DNA from: Elysia crispata
Taxonomy: Eukaryota; Mollusca; Gastropoda; Plakobranchidae
Direction: 5' to 3'
NCBI GenBank assembly: GCA_033675545.1
Contig: JAWDGP010006811.1
Location: 48,501 to 112,500 of the forward strand
DNA: 64,000 nucleotides
Position 1 is the stretch's first letter. The number at the start of each line of letters is the position of its first letter. This document shows, in pieces, positions 1 through 13,329 of this stretch. The notes beneath the pieces were generated by a model. That model searched no databases and had not been told where the DNA came from. It was given only the letters and a program-made list of their open reading frames with translations. The position numbers were made by a program, and so were the translations under genes.

Positions 1-700
1 TCCTCAGATTTGGTGTGTTTTAAGAATAAGTATTCATTTACAAATCAAATACAATAAAAATGATGAAGGTATAAGAAAGAGCCTTAACAGTTTTTGTAAT
101 CGTCAAAGCATGAAAAATTGGGAGAGCTTAGGTACAATCAAGATGAATTAAAAATTATTGCATGTAAGACAAATTATTGGAATAAGTAATTATATCATGT
201 GTTACATCAAAAGTTACCTGAAAAGTTACTTTAAAAGTTTCATAACTTTGAATATTCGCAGATTAAGAGAATGTAGGACTGAATTCTTAAAAAAAAGCTA
301 CTAAAAAGAATTTTTCTCCATTCTCAATGAACTTTAATATTGTTACTTTGTAACACTGTTATTGTTACATTTTTGAAATTGCTCGCATAAAATAAGAAGG
401 AAAGAAACAGAAAACTATGACATTCTCATTAAACTTTTTAAAAATAAAGTATGAAGTTTTATAGATTCAATAAGAACAGAATGTGAGGGACATTCATTTA
501 AAGAAAATAAATTTCCCCCAAGCATTGAGGTACTCTTTTTTGTCATCCTCTCTGGGTTTTATAATTTTTTTTCAACAGTTGATTGCCTGCGAATACAGAC
601 GAACCTTGTTATTAGTAATATATATTCATTCATGTAAAGAGCATTAGAAAGTAAGCTATAACAAGTTAGGCTCATTTTTCGTTATCTACCCTCAACTACC
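1..700. other. No gene recognised (AT-rich)
   Basis: AT-rich sequence downstream of the first lectin copy. I see no coding pattern, RNA gene or clear repeat. Confidence 0.5.
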
Positions 701-710
701 ACTTAAGTCG

Positions 711-1430
711 CTATGGATGTCCAAAAGGTTCGCATATGTAAAAATTGCTTGCATCACACGATGCGTCGTTTAATCCGTAGAGCCCTGCCCACTCTACGTG
801 CTTGGCCTCTGCACAGTCTTCATCGCCCCAACTATCGGGATGGCCGCTACGCCAGATCCACTGAGCCATTTCGTTGGTTAATGGCTCCCCGTTCTCCCAC
901 ACAAATGTGTCTTCCACAGCCAGGTCTGTCAGACCCAGCCAAGTGTTCTTGTTTATGTAATTTAGGCTTACATACCAAAAAAACAGAAAATCTGGCCAGA
1001 GTGTTCCCAAAGAAAAGCTTAGAGTTCATCTGGCTACACTTGGAAGCAGCTTGATAATAGTCTTCCCCAGAAGATGACAGGTGAAGGCAGACAGTAGTTC
1101 CGCATTTTTTGTAGAGAGCGAAATTACCATTCGTGTCACACGGAGGAATGGGCTGCTTCATGTAGAAAATCATATCGTTAGAACCTGTCACAGGTATTGA
1201 TGTGTCGACGTTCTCTAGAGGACCAAAAGCGACAGAACCAGGTTTGCACATTTGGTTATCAGTGTTATAGACGACACTCTGGCATGTGTCTTGGTAGAGA
1301 AACGTGCACTTCATGTAGCACTCGAGAGCTGACGGTGACAACCATGATTCTCCTATCTGTAGAGTCTGACACTCCTGGGCTGTGGTTTGCTTCAGATAAA
1401 CTCCTCTTTCTTGACAGCGGACAGTCAGAA
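711..1430 (-). pseudogene. Large exon of lectin copy 1 (frameshift at 977-983)
   Basis: Acceptor AG at 1431-1432, stop at 711-713. The frame is open on both sides of the A-run, and the rest is as well conserved as a coding exon. Confidence 0.8.
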
Positions 1431-1724
1431 CTGGAGAAAAAGAATAAAATTTATAAAGATTTCCTTCTTATATATAGGATATAAGCATTATACAGCATTT
1501 CTGAAAATTTTTTTATTTTAAGTTATAGGACATGAATGCTACCTGAGATACGCTTCTGATTCGTTATATTCAAGTTTTTTCCGAAAAAATTAGTAAAGAA
1601 CACCCTGTGTCTTGTTTGTGAAATATGACACTTTAAAGTAAGGGTAAACATAAAAAAAAATTAGCCTCACATCTTTTGTCTATAAAAGGACGAAGAGATT
1701 GCAAGATATCCTGGGCAAGTGTTC

Positions 1725-1782
<58 letters not shown>
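1725..1782. repeat. (AAT)n microsatellite in the copy 1 intron
   Basis: Uninterrupted AAT repeats, seen directly. Confidence 0.95.
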
Positions 1783-3031
1783 GCAATAACAATAAATACG
1801 TAAATAATTTTATATAAAAATCACTTGACCCAATGATATTTAGCTGATCAGCGAAATGGTAAGGTTAAATACTCTGTATTGAATAATTGTTGTTGTTGTT
1901 GTATAAGTATATTTTTTTTCTTCCTAAAGAGCGAGGTAAACGTAGATGAATATCTTTCGTCTTTTCGTAAAGACTGGATCTATGTAATTAGTCTAAGCAA
2001 AAATTGACATTGAAAAGTAACTTTGAACTCAAAGAAGCAGGAAATTAAATGCTCATGAATTTAGATGTGTTACAAGATATTTCAGTAGAAATATTTTTTC
2101 ATTTCTCTTATAATGCCATTTAATTGACAATTAAGTTACATGTCAATCAATTTTATGCATTTTACTTTCATAATTTACTTCCACGGCTCCTAGCTTTGGG
2201 CGTTATTGGCGGCAGAAATTGTTTTAAATTGTGCGAGAGATACCTAGAAAGAGAAAGGGAGAGAGAGGTTGCGTTGGGGAGAGATAAAGGAAGAACAAAT
2301 TAACAAGTCTTAGTGCGAAGCTATGAAAAACAGCAAAGTAAAAATTGTTCTCAGGAATAAGTTTTCTTGAAGGAAGATTTGAGAAAGTTAATAAAAATTG
2401 AAATTATTATATACTTATTGCAAGACAGTTGCTGCGTCCATTTTTAAATAATTCTATTTTAAAATGGTAATTTTTCAATTTTATTTTTATTTATTTACCT
2501 TTTAAATTTTATTATTATTTTTTAAAATGAAAATTTGATCGTTAAATTTGTAGCACACCTCATTCTCTTTTTATGTCAACAACCAAAAACACAAAGAAAA
2601 ATATGTAGGATAAGAATTTCACCTCAGTTTACAACAGACGGAATTCTACTTGTCTTTTTTTTCTTCCTCATAGATTCCTCCTTTCAAAAATGTAAAGTAT
2701 ACTCAGCATATTTAGCATTCAGTAATTCTATTCTTTGAGCTTTTTATATGGAAAGCAATAATGCAGGCAATAACACGATATAAATCTTAAGCCCTGACAA
2801 TGGGAAGGCATAACTTTGTTTGATTTTATGCCAAAACTTTCCATGTATCCACTGCAGAGACAATGGAATCGTTTTCTCATGATATCATATCGTCCATGAC
2901 CGTAACTTCCAGTGATGTTCATGACCTTTACATCCAAGTCTGATATATTTTATATTTACTTCACAAAATTTCATAAGCCATATAACAAAAGCTCGGTATA
3001 CCAAGCGCTAATCAAGTTATTCCTGTCTTAC

Positions 3032-3071
3032 CGTTGAGAAAGAAGACCAGCCACTTGAACAGAGCAGCCAT
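3032..3071 (-). CDS. Leader exon of lectin copy 1 (signal peptide)
   Basis: Forty bases with a hydrophobic core, 13 codons plus one base, donor GTAAGA. Its counterpart at 23421-23460 differs at two residues. Confidence 0.75.
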
Positions 3072-3160
3072 GATTACTGCACTCCAAGTAACATGGAGAA
3101 GTTCACTTCGGTGTACCTCACTGGGTGAGCAGCTCTAGCTAGAAAGATGCTGTTGACATG
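3072..3160 (-). promoter_or_regulatory. Conserved 5' flank of lectin copy 1
   Basis: The bases just upstream of the leader ATG match 23461-23550 upstream of copy 2 almost base for base, including GCTCACCCAGTGAGGTACAC. This is probably 5' UTR and proximal promoter carried along in the gene duplication. No TATA box is evident. Confidence 0.35.
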
Positions 3161-3706
3161 ATCTTTGTTACCTTCCTATGAGTACACCTGAAGGTAGTCT
3201 TGAAAGTAACAGGAACTGTAGTCCTCGAAAAGAATCTTAATTGTTAACGAAACAATTGATGGTTAATGTCTGGGTCATACCGACGTCATTATTTATTGTC
3301 TGAATGTTTGAAAAGGCCTGGCAATGGATTCAGGCTGAAGTTCTCTCATCATAATGAGCATTACACAGCACTTTTCTGTTCATTATTTAAAGCGATATGA
3401 TAAAGTTGCAGAGTGATTTTATTCTGCGTTATAAAACATAAAGTTTTAAAAGCCATCAACATAGGTCTTTTTGCATACAAGGTTACTTAGCATACCTTGA
3501 TTACGCTACTTTGTAGTCTAAGAGAAACTGATAACATAAAAGGGCTTCAATAAAGATTGACTTCTGAGGAAGGCTGAGCAGCTAACTAGGGGAAGCATAA
3601 ACTATTAATGTAGCTAACGTGCGAAAAGTAAAAATATCGTTATTTTTTTAATCATTATCTTCAACTTAGTACTATAATGGGATTAGTTTTAGTATTAGTA
3701 TCTGTC

Positions 3707-3943
<237 letters not shown>

Positions 3944-3979
3944 CGGGGTCAGCACACGTCATTGATCCTCTATACATAA

Positions 3980-5440
3980 CGATGTTATGGATTGCATTTA
4001 AATCACATAATCTATTGAACTAGATACCTATTGGAATTCTAATCCACAGTCATATTACGACTGAACACTTATATTGTTTGTTTGAGAAGAGAGCAACCAA
4101 TCATATGCGATCTCATCTGAGTGAGAGAGTACTCAAAAATCATCATGAAAACTTGGGACAGAAACTAAGTCAGTGCACCTATAACTCTCGAGGACGACAG
4201 TCAGCTTTAGATAGGAGGCTAATTACAGAAATAGCTCTTTGATAGCTTTAAGCTCTAAACTGTACAAAATTGATCACCTCTATGAGAGAGAAACAGTATC
4301 AATAATCCTTTAGACTAGTTTCAGTCGAAGAGTTATTACTGATTCTACATCCTGCATTTTTCAGTCATTTAACTTGAAGTTTCATCATACAGAAAATGTT
4401 GAAGTTTAAAGATAAATGGATTCTCCTGTGAGATTGAACTTGTTAAACAGTAAGTGGATGAAGTGGTAAAAGATTCACTGTTTCGATTTTTTTTTCATTA
4501 GTCATTATTCATGCACTTCATCGCCATTTATTCTTTTATATTGGAATTGCCATTATAAAATATTGAACGGATCAGAATTTTTAAGAACTTTTCAAAGCAA
4601 TTCAGTTATGCCGCAATAGTCTTTTCTTGAGTGCACGAGAGACAATGTGTGTGAAATTGCATACACCAAAGCTTTGAAAAATGGAAAACTATAGCAGTCC
4701 CCATAATGTGTCATTTTCTTTTGTATCAGTCGGGGCAGCCTTTTATTCTCCGTAACAAACGTTTCTGGCGGTTTAATTTTGTACATCTAAACTGATCACT
4801 GAGAATTTTCAAAGGTGTTTCTGGTGTGCATTCGAAGCCATTTAAGCACATTGAGGAAATCATAAAAGAGATCATTTGTGAAGTGTTTCAATGCCCATTG
4901 ATTATATCAAGACCCTTCATAAAACTAGTGTAATACATTCACGCACCTCACCCCCAGTCTTCTTTTCTTAGATGGGCGTTTCCAGCATGGAGTTCTAATT
5001 CTTGATACCTTAGTCTGGAACTAGATAGTCTTCGGCGTGACGATAACGTTGTGATGTGATATATGACTCACTTTCAAAATCAATATTTCAGAATTGTTAA
5101 ATCCGCAATTAAATTTGAGAACAATAAAACGTCTTACTATTTTTTTACAATTAGATTACGGGTATGAAACCCTTGTTCTTTTTGTGGTAGAAGCTCTACA
5201 ATTCGTAGCGCTAGTCGAGATTTTGTTAATTTTTATCTATTTGCATGTCTTAACGATATTTCGTGAACTTATAAAAAAGAATTGTCATAGTTTATCACTT
5301 TTTCAATGAAAAGAATTTTATAAATCTTTACATGTTTTACAACATTAATAATATTCTGCTCTTTCATAAATTCCACACAATGAAGAATATTTTTCTAGTT
5401 GTCGGGGGTTTTTTCCCGTTGTGACGCACCATGGAATTGT
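3980..5440. other. No gene recognised
   Basis: AT-rich intergenic sequence without a convincing exon, RNA gene or element on either strand. Confidence 0.4.
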
Positions 5441-5446
5441 GTAATG

Positions 5447-5835
5447 TTTTCCTTACAATATTTTGTAGAATTGGCAACATACATGTTTTCCTTACAATAT
5501 TTTGTAGAATTGGCAACATACATGTTTTCCTTACAATATTTTGTAGAATTGGCAACATACATGTTTTCCTTACAATATTTTGTAGAATTGGCAACATACA
5601 TGTTTTCCTTACAATATTTTGTAGAATTGGCAACATACATGTTTTCCTTACAATATTTTGTAGAATTGGCAACATACATGTTTTCCTTACAATATTTTGT
5701 AGAATTGGCAACATACATGTTTTCCTTACAATATTTTGTAGAATTGGCAACATACATGTTTTCCTTACAATATTTTGTAGAATTGGCAACATACATGTTT
5801 TCCTTACAATATTTTGTAGAATTGGCAACATACAT
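5447..5835. repeat. 39-bp minisatellite, 10 copies
   Basis: Ten near-perfect head-to-tail copies of a 39-bp unit beginning TTTTCCTTACAATATTTTG. Because 39 is a multiple of three and the unit lacks stops in several frames, open frames run through it on both strands. Nothing suggests that they are translated. Confidence 0.95.
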
Positions 5836-6314
5836 CTTTATTGGCGGAAATGGATAGCCTGATGTAAGGAAAAATGATTAACTTTTACGTCCAGGTGCTG
5901 ATTTAACCTTTAAAAGATACTAGTTAACTGCTGGTCGAGCAAGTGTAGGTGATATAAAAACATTTTTGATAACTTTCAGTATCTACATGTATTACTTTCT
6001 AGCTTTATATCATAAATGGTGTTTTAGTTTCATTCAAATTAGGCTTTCCTCAGGAAGAGGCTATTAAATTATCATCTAGACAATAATCGAGATAAAACTG
6101 GCTAGAAATTAAAAGTTTTACAAGAAAAATACCCATCAGCAAAAATACTTTTTTAAAGACAAATATAGCCAATTCTAAATTTGACTAGCAATAATGTAAT
6201 CCCTTTATCATAATATTTGATATGATAATGTTGCCCAAACTTTGCCATCTTGTTAATAGATACCTATTTACTTGGTAAATTTACTCGAATTCTCCAAATA
6301 TTATATACATATAT

Positions 6315-6332
6315 AAAGAGAGAGAATGAGAG

Positions 6333-6408
<76 letters not shown>
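6315..6408. repeat. (GA)n / (GATA)n microsatellite
   Basis: GA tract with a short GATA block, seen directly. Confidence 0.9.
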
Positions 6409-6411
<3 letters not shown>

Positions 6412-7360
6412 AAAGAGTAAAATGATTAAAAAACACAAAGCAGGAACTATCCCTATTAATTCATTTTACTCTGAAAATACTTTGACAGGTTTTAAATACT
6501 GCATTGTCATCGCAAGAAAGTAATTTTACACCTCCTTGTGCCAGAGATTTTTTTATTTAATCGATTAAATCAGTTTAAAGAAAAGACGCAAATTATTTTT
6601 GTAAAGACTTTTTTTACATTCTAGGCTATTTTTCAGTTTCACTTTTAATGCCAATAACTTCTTTTTTTTTTAAGTTCTTTTGACTACAAGGTTTTTTTTT
6701 TCACAAAGTTTCACATTAGTCTACATCAAAAACATTTTTTTTACAAACTTTAATATCTTAAGCTTGTTTGAGAATTCTTTTTTCTTTTTGTTTGAGGTTT
6801 TAAAGGAAAGGCAATAATGCAATTACACAAACGCGTTTAAACCAACTCAGATGACAATAATATATATATATAGTATTCAATGTGTCCTATCTCGGAAAGC
6901 TCAGAGCTTTTATCAGTTTAGCACTTCACGTGTATCTAATGTTAACATAGTAACAAAATTACATATCAATTAAGTCTTTCATTAACGTGACGTCTTGCAA
7001 AGTAAATGATAAATTATGTCTAAATAGGTAATATATGCGTTTGACTCAAAAAGTTAAGTTACTCAGATAAGGAGCTACAGAAGTTTAAATGTGAAACAAT
7101 TAAAATGTAGCGTAGCACTCTATGTTAAGTTGATCTCATTGGCAGAGGCACTTCCTAGTCTATCGTTAATCTGACTGCTAAGACTAGTAGAGTCCCCGAA
7201 GGCGAAGTGGTCTGGAGTTACACAAGAAAGCTGAGACATACCGGACACACCACATGGCTAAATTACTTTTAGATGAAAAATACCATTATTATCTTGATCT
7301 TAATTGTTGGTGTCATTAACAGTCGTCTACAAAAGAGGAATTTCCTCTAAGCTGTGTTAC

Positions 7361-7397
7361 CGTTGACAATGAAATGAAGTAACCACAGCAGATTCAT
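7361..7397 (-). CDS. Orphan lectin leader exon (signal peptide)
   Basis: ATG at 7397 gives MNLLWLLHFIVN and ends in phase 1 at GTAACA, the same layout, phase and C-terminal asparagine as the leader exons at 3032-3071 and 23421-23460. The flank is also related (a GTGAGCAGC block upstream, then the AAGCCTGGCAACGGATT motif). There is no lectin exon between it and the complete leader of copy 1, so it is either an alternative first exon of copy 1 or the remnant of a lost paralogue. Confidence 0.55.
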
Positions 7398-8515
7398 GAT
7401 TTACATGATCCACTATACACACTCTCTATGGTAACACGGAGAAGTCTGCTCAATGCAAATTACAGTAGGTGAGCAGCACAAGCCATAAAGAGGCCGTACA
7501 CACGGTCTTTCTTGCTTTTTTCCGAGCTTTCGTTCCACATTACATGAACACCAGCAGAAACATTACATTTTTTCCGCAAAATGTAAATAAACTCATTGAG
7601 AAATATTTGAGTGCTTTATTGTTTAAAGAAGCCTGGCAACGGATTTAGGTTAAAGTTGTATCTTGAATTTGAGTATTTACTCTTACTTAGGTCTGGCAAT
7701 TAGAGAAGTATAATGCAGAGCCAGAGGGGTTGCTTTGCCTTTTGTGATTTCATCAACACAGGCAATAAAATAAAGCGGGAAAAACTAGTAAGACTAAGGA
7801 AAATGTTCAAAAGTTTAAACACCAATAGAGAACCTTATTTTATTTAACACTGTATAACTGGCTCGGGAAGAGGTAATCTGCCAATGGCATCGTGGCTAGC
7901 TCGAGTAGCAGAAAGTTCCTAAAATCTCAATAGAAGAGTTAAGTTGGTGAACGTTACAACACTGGATGGAAGTACATCTTTTAGATTCCAGTTGTACTAG
8001 ATCAACAATTCTCAAATTAATGATTTCAAAGATACTAGGCGCCATCAAAATGCCTAAAGACCACTCTATATTGTTTTGTTTTTTTTCAATTTCCTTTAAT
8101 TCTAATACTTTTTTGTTGAAAATGACTGGAACGTGTTCTGATTACTTCACAATTTTTATCTTTATCCAGTCACCATCGCCAAATGTCCTTTTATGTGTTG
8201 GTATATTCTAATGATTTGCTACTCTCTCAATTTTGATATGCTTTTCTTTGCCATCTCTATACAGTGTCTTAACAACAAACATTAATCATTTAATGTGCTC
8301 TGTCTTTTCCTCATCTGTCCAAATACCATAAATTTTGTCATTATTCCTAACTGTTCCCCATGCCTGTAACCTAAAAAACTCATGATCAAACATTATCTTC
8401 CCATCAGCCAACATCTCTCAAAGCTTTATGATTTAATTTTATATTTTCATCAAAATTGTATCGTAAAATACGTGATATGCATGCCAGAATCGCCCTCAAC
8501 AGCCGGTATGACAAG

Positions 8516-8516
8516 G

Positions 8517-8547
<31 letters not shown>
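8516..8547. repeat. (AAC)n microsatellite
   Basis: About ten AAC units, seen directly. Confidence 0.85.
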
Positions 8548-10765
8548 ATTCCTGTGAAAAAGTCCGTTTCTAGATCAGGTATGTGACAGATCATTGTACC
8601 TATCGAGCTAGCTATTTGTCTGACAGCATTTTAGTTGTTCACGCTTAAAAAAAATCCAAGTATCCTTAATCTTGTTACATTTGTCTTTTTCAATCAGTAA
8701 TGAGTCCCACTTGTTATATTGTCTGAGGTGTCTGATAGTTCAAATTCAAGATGTCTTTATGAATACATTTTTGAATGTTAAAATCCAGAATAACCACCAC
8801 ACGAACGGTGCGGAAACTCCTGGACTACGTCGATGCACAGAGGAAAGTGGGAGAAAAACCTGCAAGTATAAAGGAGCTGTTCAGATGAGTTCAGGCGACA
8901 AGTTAAACTGACGGTCCACAAATGGTGCGACTCAGGTTTGTTTCCTGGGGCAAAGCCTTGGACATGAAAATGTGGGACTTGAAAAAACTAAAACTGATAA
9001 AGTAAACATAGACCCTTCACCTACAAAAAATAAGAAAATTAGATCCGTTAAAGGTTTAGTTAGACATAAATTTTAGTTTTAATGCTGAATATGCTGTATT
9101 AGCTGCCTTACACAGACCTCACACGTTAAGCTAGACCCAAAATGATACAATGAGTGAAATTTTAGAAAGTTCCTGCAATAAAACTTTTTGTTATTAACAA
9201 AACCAGTTCGGTGCTTCAGATGTAAACAAAAAATGTATTTTCGGTTCTACATAAACAGATTTTCTCCTACCTCATGACTGACGAGACATTTTTTTAAGAC
9301 AATAAGCACCCTGCCAAGAACAATAAAAAGTTAAAACAGATCCAAGAATTGCAACTCAGTAAAAAAAAAGTTAAAGTTGGTAGGATCGGCATGGTTATCT
9401 CTCTTTTATTGATTTGTTCAGATGGAAAGAGAGCCACAAGTTGAAGTGTTGGATATAAAGAACATATCAAACATCTGGTGTATGGCTTGGAGTCACTGTG
9501 ATACAAATAGTAAGGTATAGATGAATCTTCCCAGTCACTTTTTTACCAAAAAATTGCTTGACAGAGATAAAAGGTATCCTCTATATCTAAATACTTAAAT
9601 GTTTAAGATTGCAGTCACATCTGATAATTTTATATTTAATCAGCAACAGACTTAAGAAATTTACAAAACAGCTGCACAAACTTTTGAATACGCTCAGTGT
9701 TGATTGTTTATTGCCATTTCTTGCGGAATATCTTAGGTGCCGTAATCACGTCCTTTTTTTCTGATGGAAAAACATAGACGATAACTAACTAATTTTTGGC
9801 TTAAGTTGTCTGTTCTGTCTCGTCTTGCTTATATTTTAGCTGTGGGAGTTCTAACGAAATTCTAAATGGCTTGCGAAAGCTCTGCGTTACTTACAATAAG
9901 CCTATTTCAATTTTTCTTTAGTATATTCAATTTTAATTCCTAGAAAACTGAGTACGGCAGAAATAAAGAGAGAGAGCATGAGAGAGGGAGAGGAGAGGGA
10001 AAAATAAAGAGAGATCATTTTGACATAGGATTTCGATTTTTATAAATAAATAGCAGATTTTTTTTTGATTTTTTTTTCTTCAGAAAGATGTCAAAATGAT
10101 TCTTTCTTCTAACCTGAAAAATAGATTTCGCAAAGTGTGAAAAATGCGTTCATGTAGTCTTGGTTACAAATATAGAAAGGTTGTTAATTTCAACGCCTCG
10201 AGTCGCGGATAATATATGTACAATTTCTTTAAGATATTTGAGAAACAAAGAAACAAAAAGAACAAAAAGATTTGAAAAGTTTATATGAACTTTTCAAGTT
10301 TTAAATACATGAGCAAGTTTATTCAATCAAGCGCTACGTATCACACTTCCCTAATCCAATCTTTTATCCTAGGCATGGATAATTGATTGCACATATGTAA
10401 ACACCCAAATGCATTACTCCCATACACATGCTCTTTGTACATGTTTTTTTTTTTTTTCGTTCGTGCGTTGCCCAATCAATAGCTGTAAACCCTTGCGGGA
10501 GTAGCAGCTTCACAAGACCAGAAACTCTTTACAGGCCAGACAATTCAAAATGTTAACATGCCAGGACCGTGCAACAGTGTTTGTTTGTTGAACTATTTCG
10601 TTATGATTTCCAGCAAACTTAAAGAAATAAGGGGGAAAAATTGCAGAGGCATGCCTTCAATAAAGTAGTGCTCATATAAGATTCTTGAATTGAAGAGTTT
10701 AGTTTGGGTGTAAGGCCCTGTATTACGACTGCTTCGACATGATCTGATTTTACATTTCTGAGCGC

Positions 10766-10818
10766 CTCCTCCTCCTTCTCCTTCTCCTCCTCCTCATCCT
10801 CCTCCTCCTCTTCCTCCG
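10766..10818. repeat. CTC/CTT-rich tract
   Basis: Pyrimidine-rich imperfect trinucleotide repeat. Confidence 0.7.
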
Positions 10819-11939
10819 ACTTCTACTTATTAGTTTGTTTGCTCAAGCCTTTCCATGCGAGATGATGTTATATTTTAATTGTTTGAGTGTCAGTAAAAGT
10901 AGGGTTAAAACAAAAACTTGTGAGAGAGAATCTTGTCAAGATTGAAGAAAACCATCTATTACAAATCTTTTCCTCTCAAACCTTGTCGTACAAGTTTTAA
11001 CGATAATTATTCCTTCCTTTTTTTAGAAAAACTGATCAACATGTTTTAGTTCATTGTTTTCAATTTTTTTTTTTTTTGTTGATTTGCGAGGTTTATCAAG
11101 ATATTTTATTTTAGATTATTCTACGTTACACAAAAATTACTTGATAAAGTTTTCTGTTTTGTCTCAACTGGTGCTATACAGATAAGAGCACTGTTACCGT
11201 AACATTGAAACAAAATAAATGATTCAATAGTTATGGGGTTTAATCTGTTAGCGATATTACAGTTTTATGACCCGCGCGACGCTACTGTTGTCTGTTGAAG
11301 CATTTCACTCTTACCTTCACATGAAGAAATAATGACTTGTTTCGAATAAATGTTCATTGTAACATAACATGTCCATCTAGTTACTAACTTTGTGTTCTTT
11401 AAAATGTGTTTAAAAATGAATCCTGATTGTCTGTGCTGACTATAGATCAAACAATTGAGATACATACTTTTATAAATCCTGTGAAGGAACCCTTGGCTAA
11501 CTTTTTCACTGAAAAATTCCCTTAAAAATTTAGCAAGCCACCTTAATACGCCGTCCAGCAAATTAGGAAAGTACTTAACAAGAATCCTGTGATGATTATC
11601 CCCAATCTTCACAATGAACAGATTAGAGTCTTAGCATTAGTGCTGCCATTTTGCAGGAGCTTTAAGTTTTGTAAATGGTGAGTCGCTCTACCTTTCAGGA
11701 ATTGCTTCCACGTCTTATGATTCAATCTGACGTAGAAACAGAGATGGAAGCTCTCTTCACAGTTTTCTCTGCGATACAGATGTACAACTTCATTGCTTTG
11801 AAATATTTTACCTCACAAAAAATCATAAACTTTTAGTGTCCTGAAAAAATAAAAAGCGTAGCTAAAAAAGCCAGACTTTTGAGACGATATCTTATGCTTT
11901 CCACAATATCGCGTAGTGAATTTTTTTCCTGACTCTATG

Positions 11940-12212
11940 TGTCTCTGTCTGTCTGTCTGTCTGTCTATCTGTCTGTATCTGTCTGTCTCTCTCTATCTCT
12001 ATCCATCTATCTATCTATCAATCTCTTTCTCTCTCTCCCTCTGTCTCTCTTTCTCTCTCTGTCTCTCTCTTTCACTTTGTCCCTCACTGTCTCGTTCTCC
12101 ATCTCTGTGTCTCTCTAACTCTCTCTGTTTGTCTCTCTTTCTCTCTGTCTCTCTCTATCTGTCGGTATCGCTCTGTCTCTCCTTTTCTCTCACTCTCTCT
12201 CTCTCTTTCTCG
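11940..12212. repeat. Degenerate (CT)n / (CTGT)n low-complexity tract
   Basis: Imperfect CT, CTGT and CTAT repeats. The serine/leucine-rich frames here are artefacts of the repeat. Confidence 0.85.
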
Positions 12213-12219
12213 TCTTGCT

Positions 12220-13080
12220 AATACAAAGTGATATGGTTTGATTTGAGAATCAATGTAAGTGAAGTAACTGCGCTCGTTGATTGGCTTAGGGCTCTCTGCA
12301 CTGCGCATATCTGAGAGGAAATACATTTAAAATATTTGTGTAGATCGTAATGAAAAATTCAGTTAGAACTGAATTCCACTAGTATTTCAAATAATGTCAG
12401 TTTTACTTGGATGAAGAAAAAACCTCTATTCTAATCAATATAGAATTCGTTGCAGAGGAAGTCAGTAATAAACAGAAGGGTTAAAAACTATGAGAGCAAT
12501 GATGGTGGTCAATACGTGTGAAGTTTAAATAAATGCATTCATTATCTGAAATTGGTGATATAGATTTTAACCACGAGAGTGTAACGATTATAGTCAATAA
12601 AGTTTAATATGCAGCTTTATAGCCTAGAGCTTAGATCAAAAGGTTCTCTTAAGAGCACAGGAATATAAAAAACACAAAGCGGCGGACCGGCTTTATCAAT
12701 TACCAAATCAATCGAAGTACTCAACCGTATCTTTATTCAGTTTTCTTTTAATGTCGTAAACCTTGTTTATTTACTAATCATGTTTGTCAATAATACCTTA
12801 AGTTGTTTGAATTCCACAGAAAAATGAGTAAGCATTGGTATTGCATTGAAATACCATATTTCTTTTTATTTTCTCCAAATATCGACCTTCTCCTAAACTC
12901 CAGACTCTGTGTTTGATCAGAAAAAAAGAGCCATTGTGTCGCCTTTTTCTTCTTTCGAGACTTTTGTTTCATTATTCGTTTGGAAAGAGCGACTGCTGAA
13001 AATTTTTTGTTAATACTTATTAGAGAGAGGGGATAAAGAGAAAGAGATGGATAATTAAATACGTAGATAGAGAGAGATGG
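12220..13080. other. No gene recognised
   Basis: Intergenic sequence between two pyrimidine/purine microsatellites; nothing supportable. Confidence 0.4.
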
Positions 13081-13085
13081 GTGGG

Positions 13086-13328
<243 letters not shown>

Positions 13329-13329
13329 T

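Larger units (their letters stand above)
711..3071 (-). pseudogene. PAN/apple-like plus C-type lectin gene, copy 1, frameshifted
   Basis: Two-exon lectin gene. The leader exon (3032-3071) encodes MAALFKWLVFFLN and ends in phase 1 at a GTAAGA donor. The large exon (711-1430) starts after a TTTTTCTCCAG acceptor and continues in frame with VLTVRC. It is clearly paralogous to the copies at 20673-21403 and 31742-32472: a cysteine-rich PAN/apple-like half, then a C-type lectin domain with WLGLTD, HPD in the sugar-triplet position, EDC, LND and a final YICEPF. A run of seven A's at 977-983 (seven T's on the coding strand) has one base more than in the other copies and shifts the frame just before FWYVSLNY. 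Downstream of the shift the frame is open to TAG at 711-713. Either this is a recent pseudogene or the extra base is a homopolymer sequencing error. By family knowledge the product would be a secreted, possibly immune, lectin. Confidence 0.8.
7620..11250. other. No gene recognised
   Basis: AT-rich sequence with short unsupported open frames. A short (AAC)n tract lies at 8516-8547. I found no domain, RNA gene or clear mobile element. Confidence 0.4.

Noticed and set aside
5364-5862. Four overlapping 140-155 residue repeat proteins
   Set aside because: All come from the 39-bp minisatellite, open on both strands because of unit length and lack of stops.
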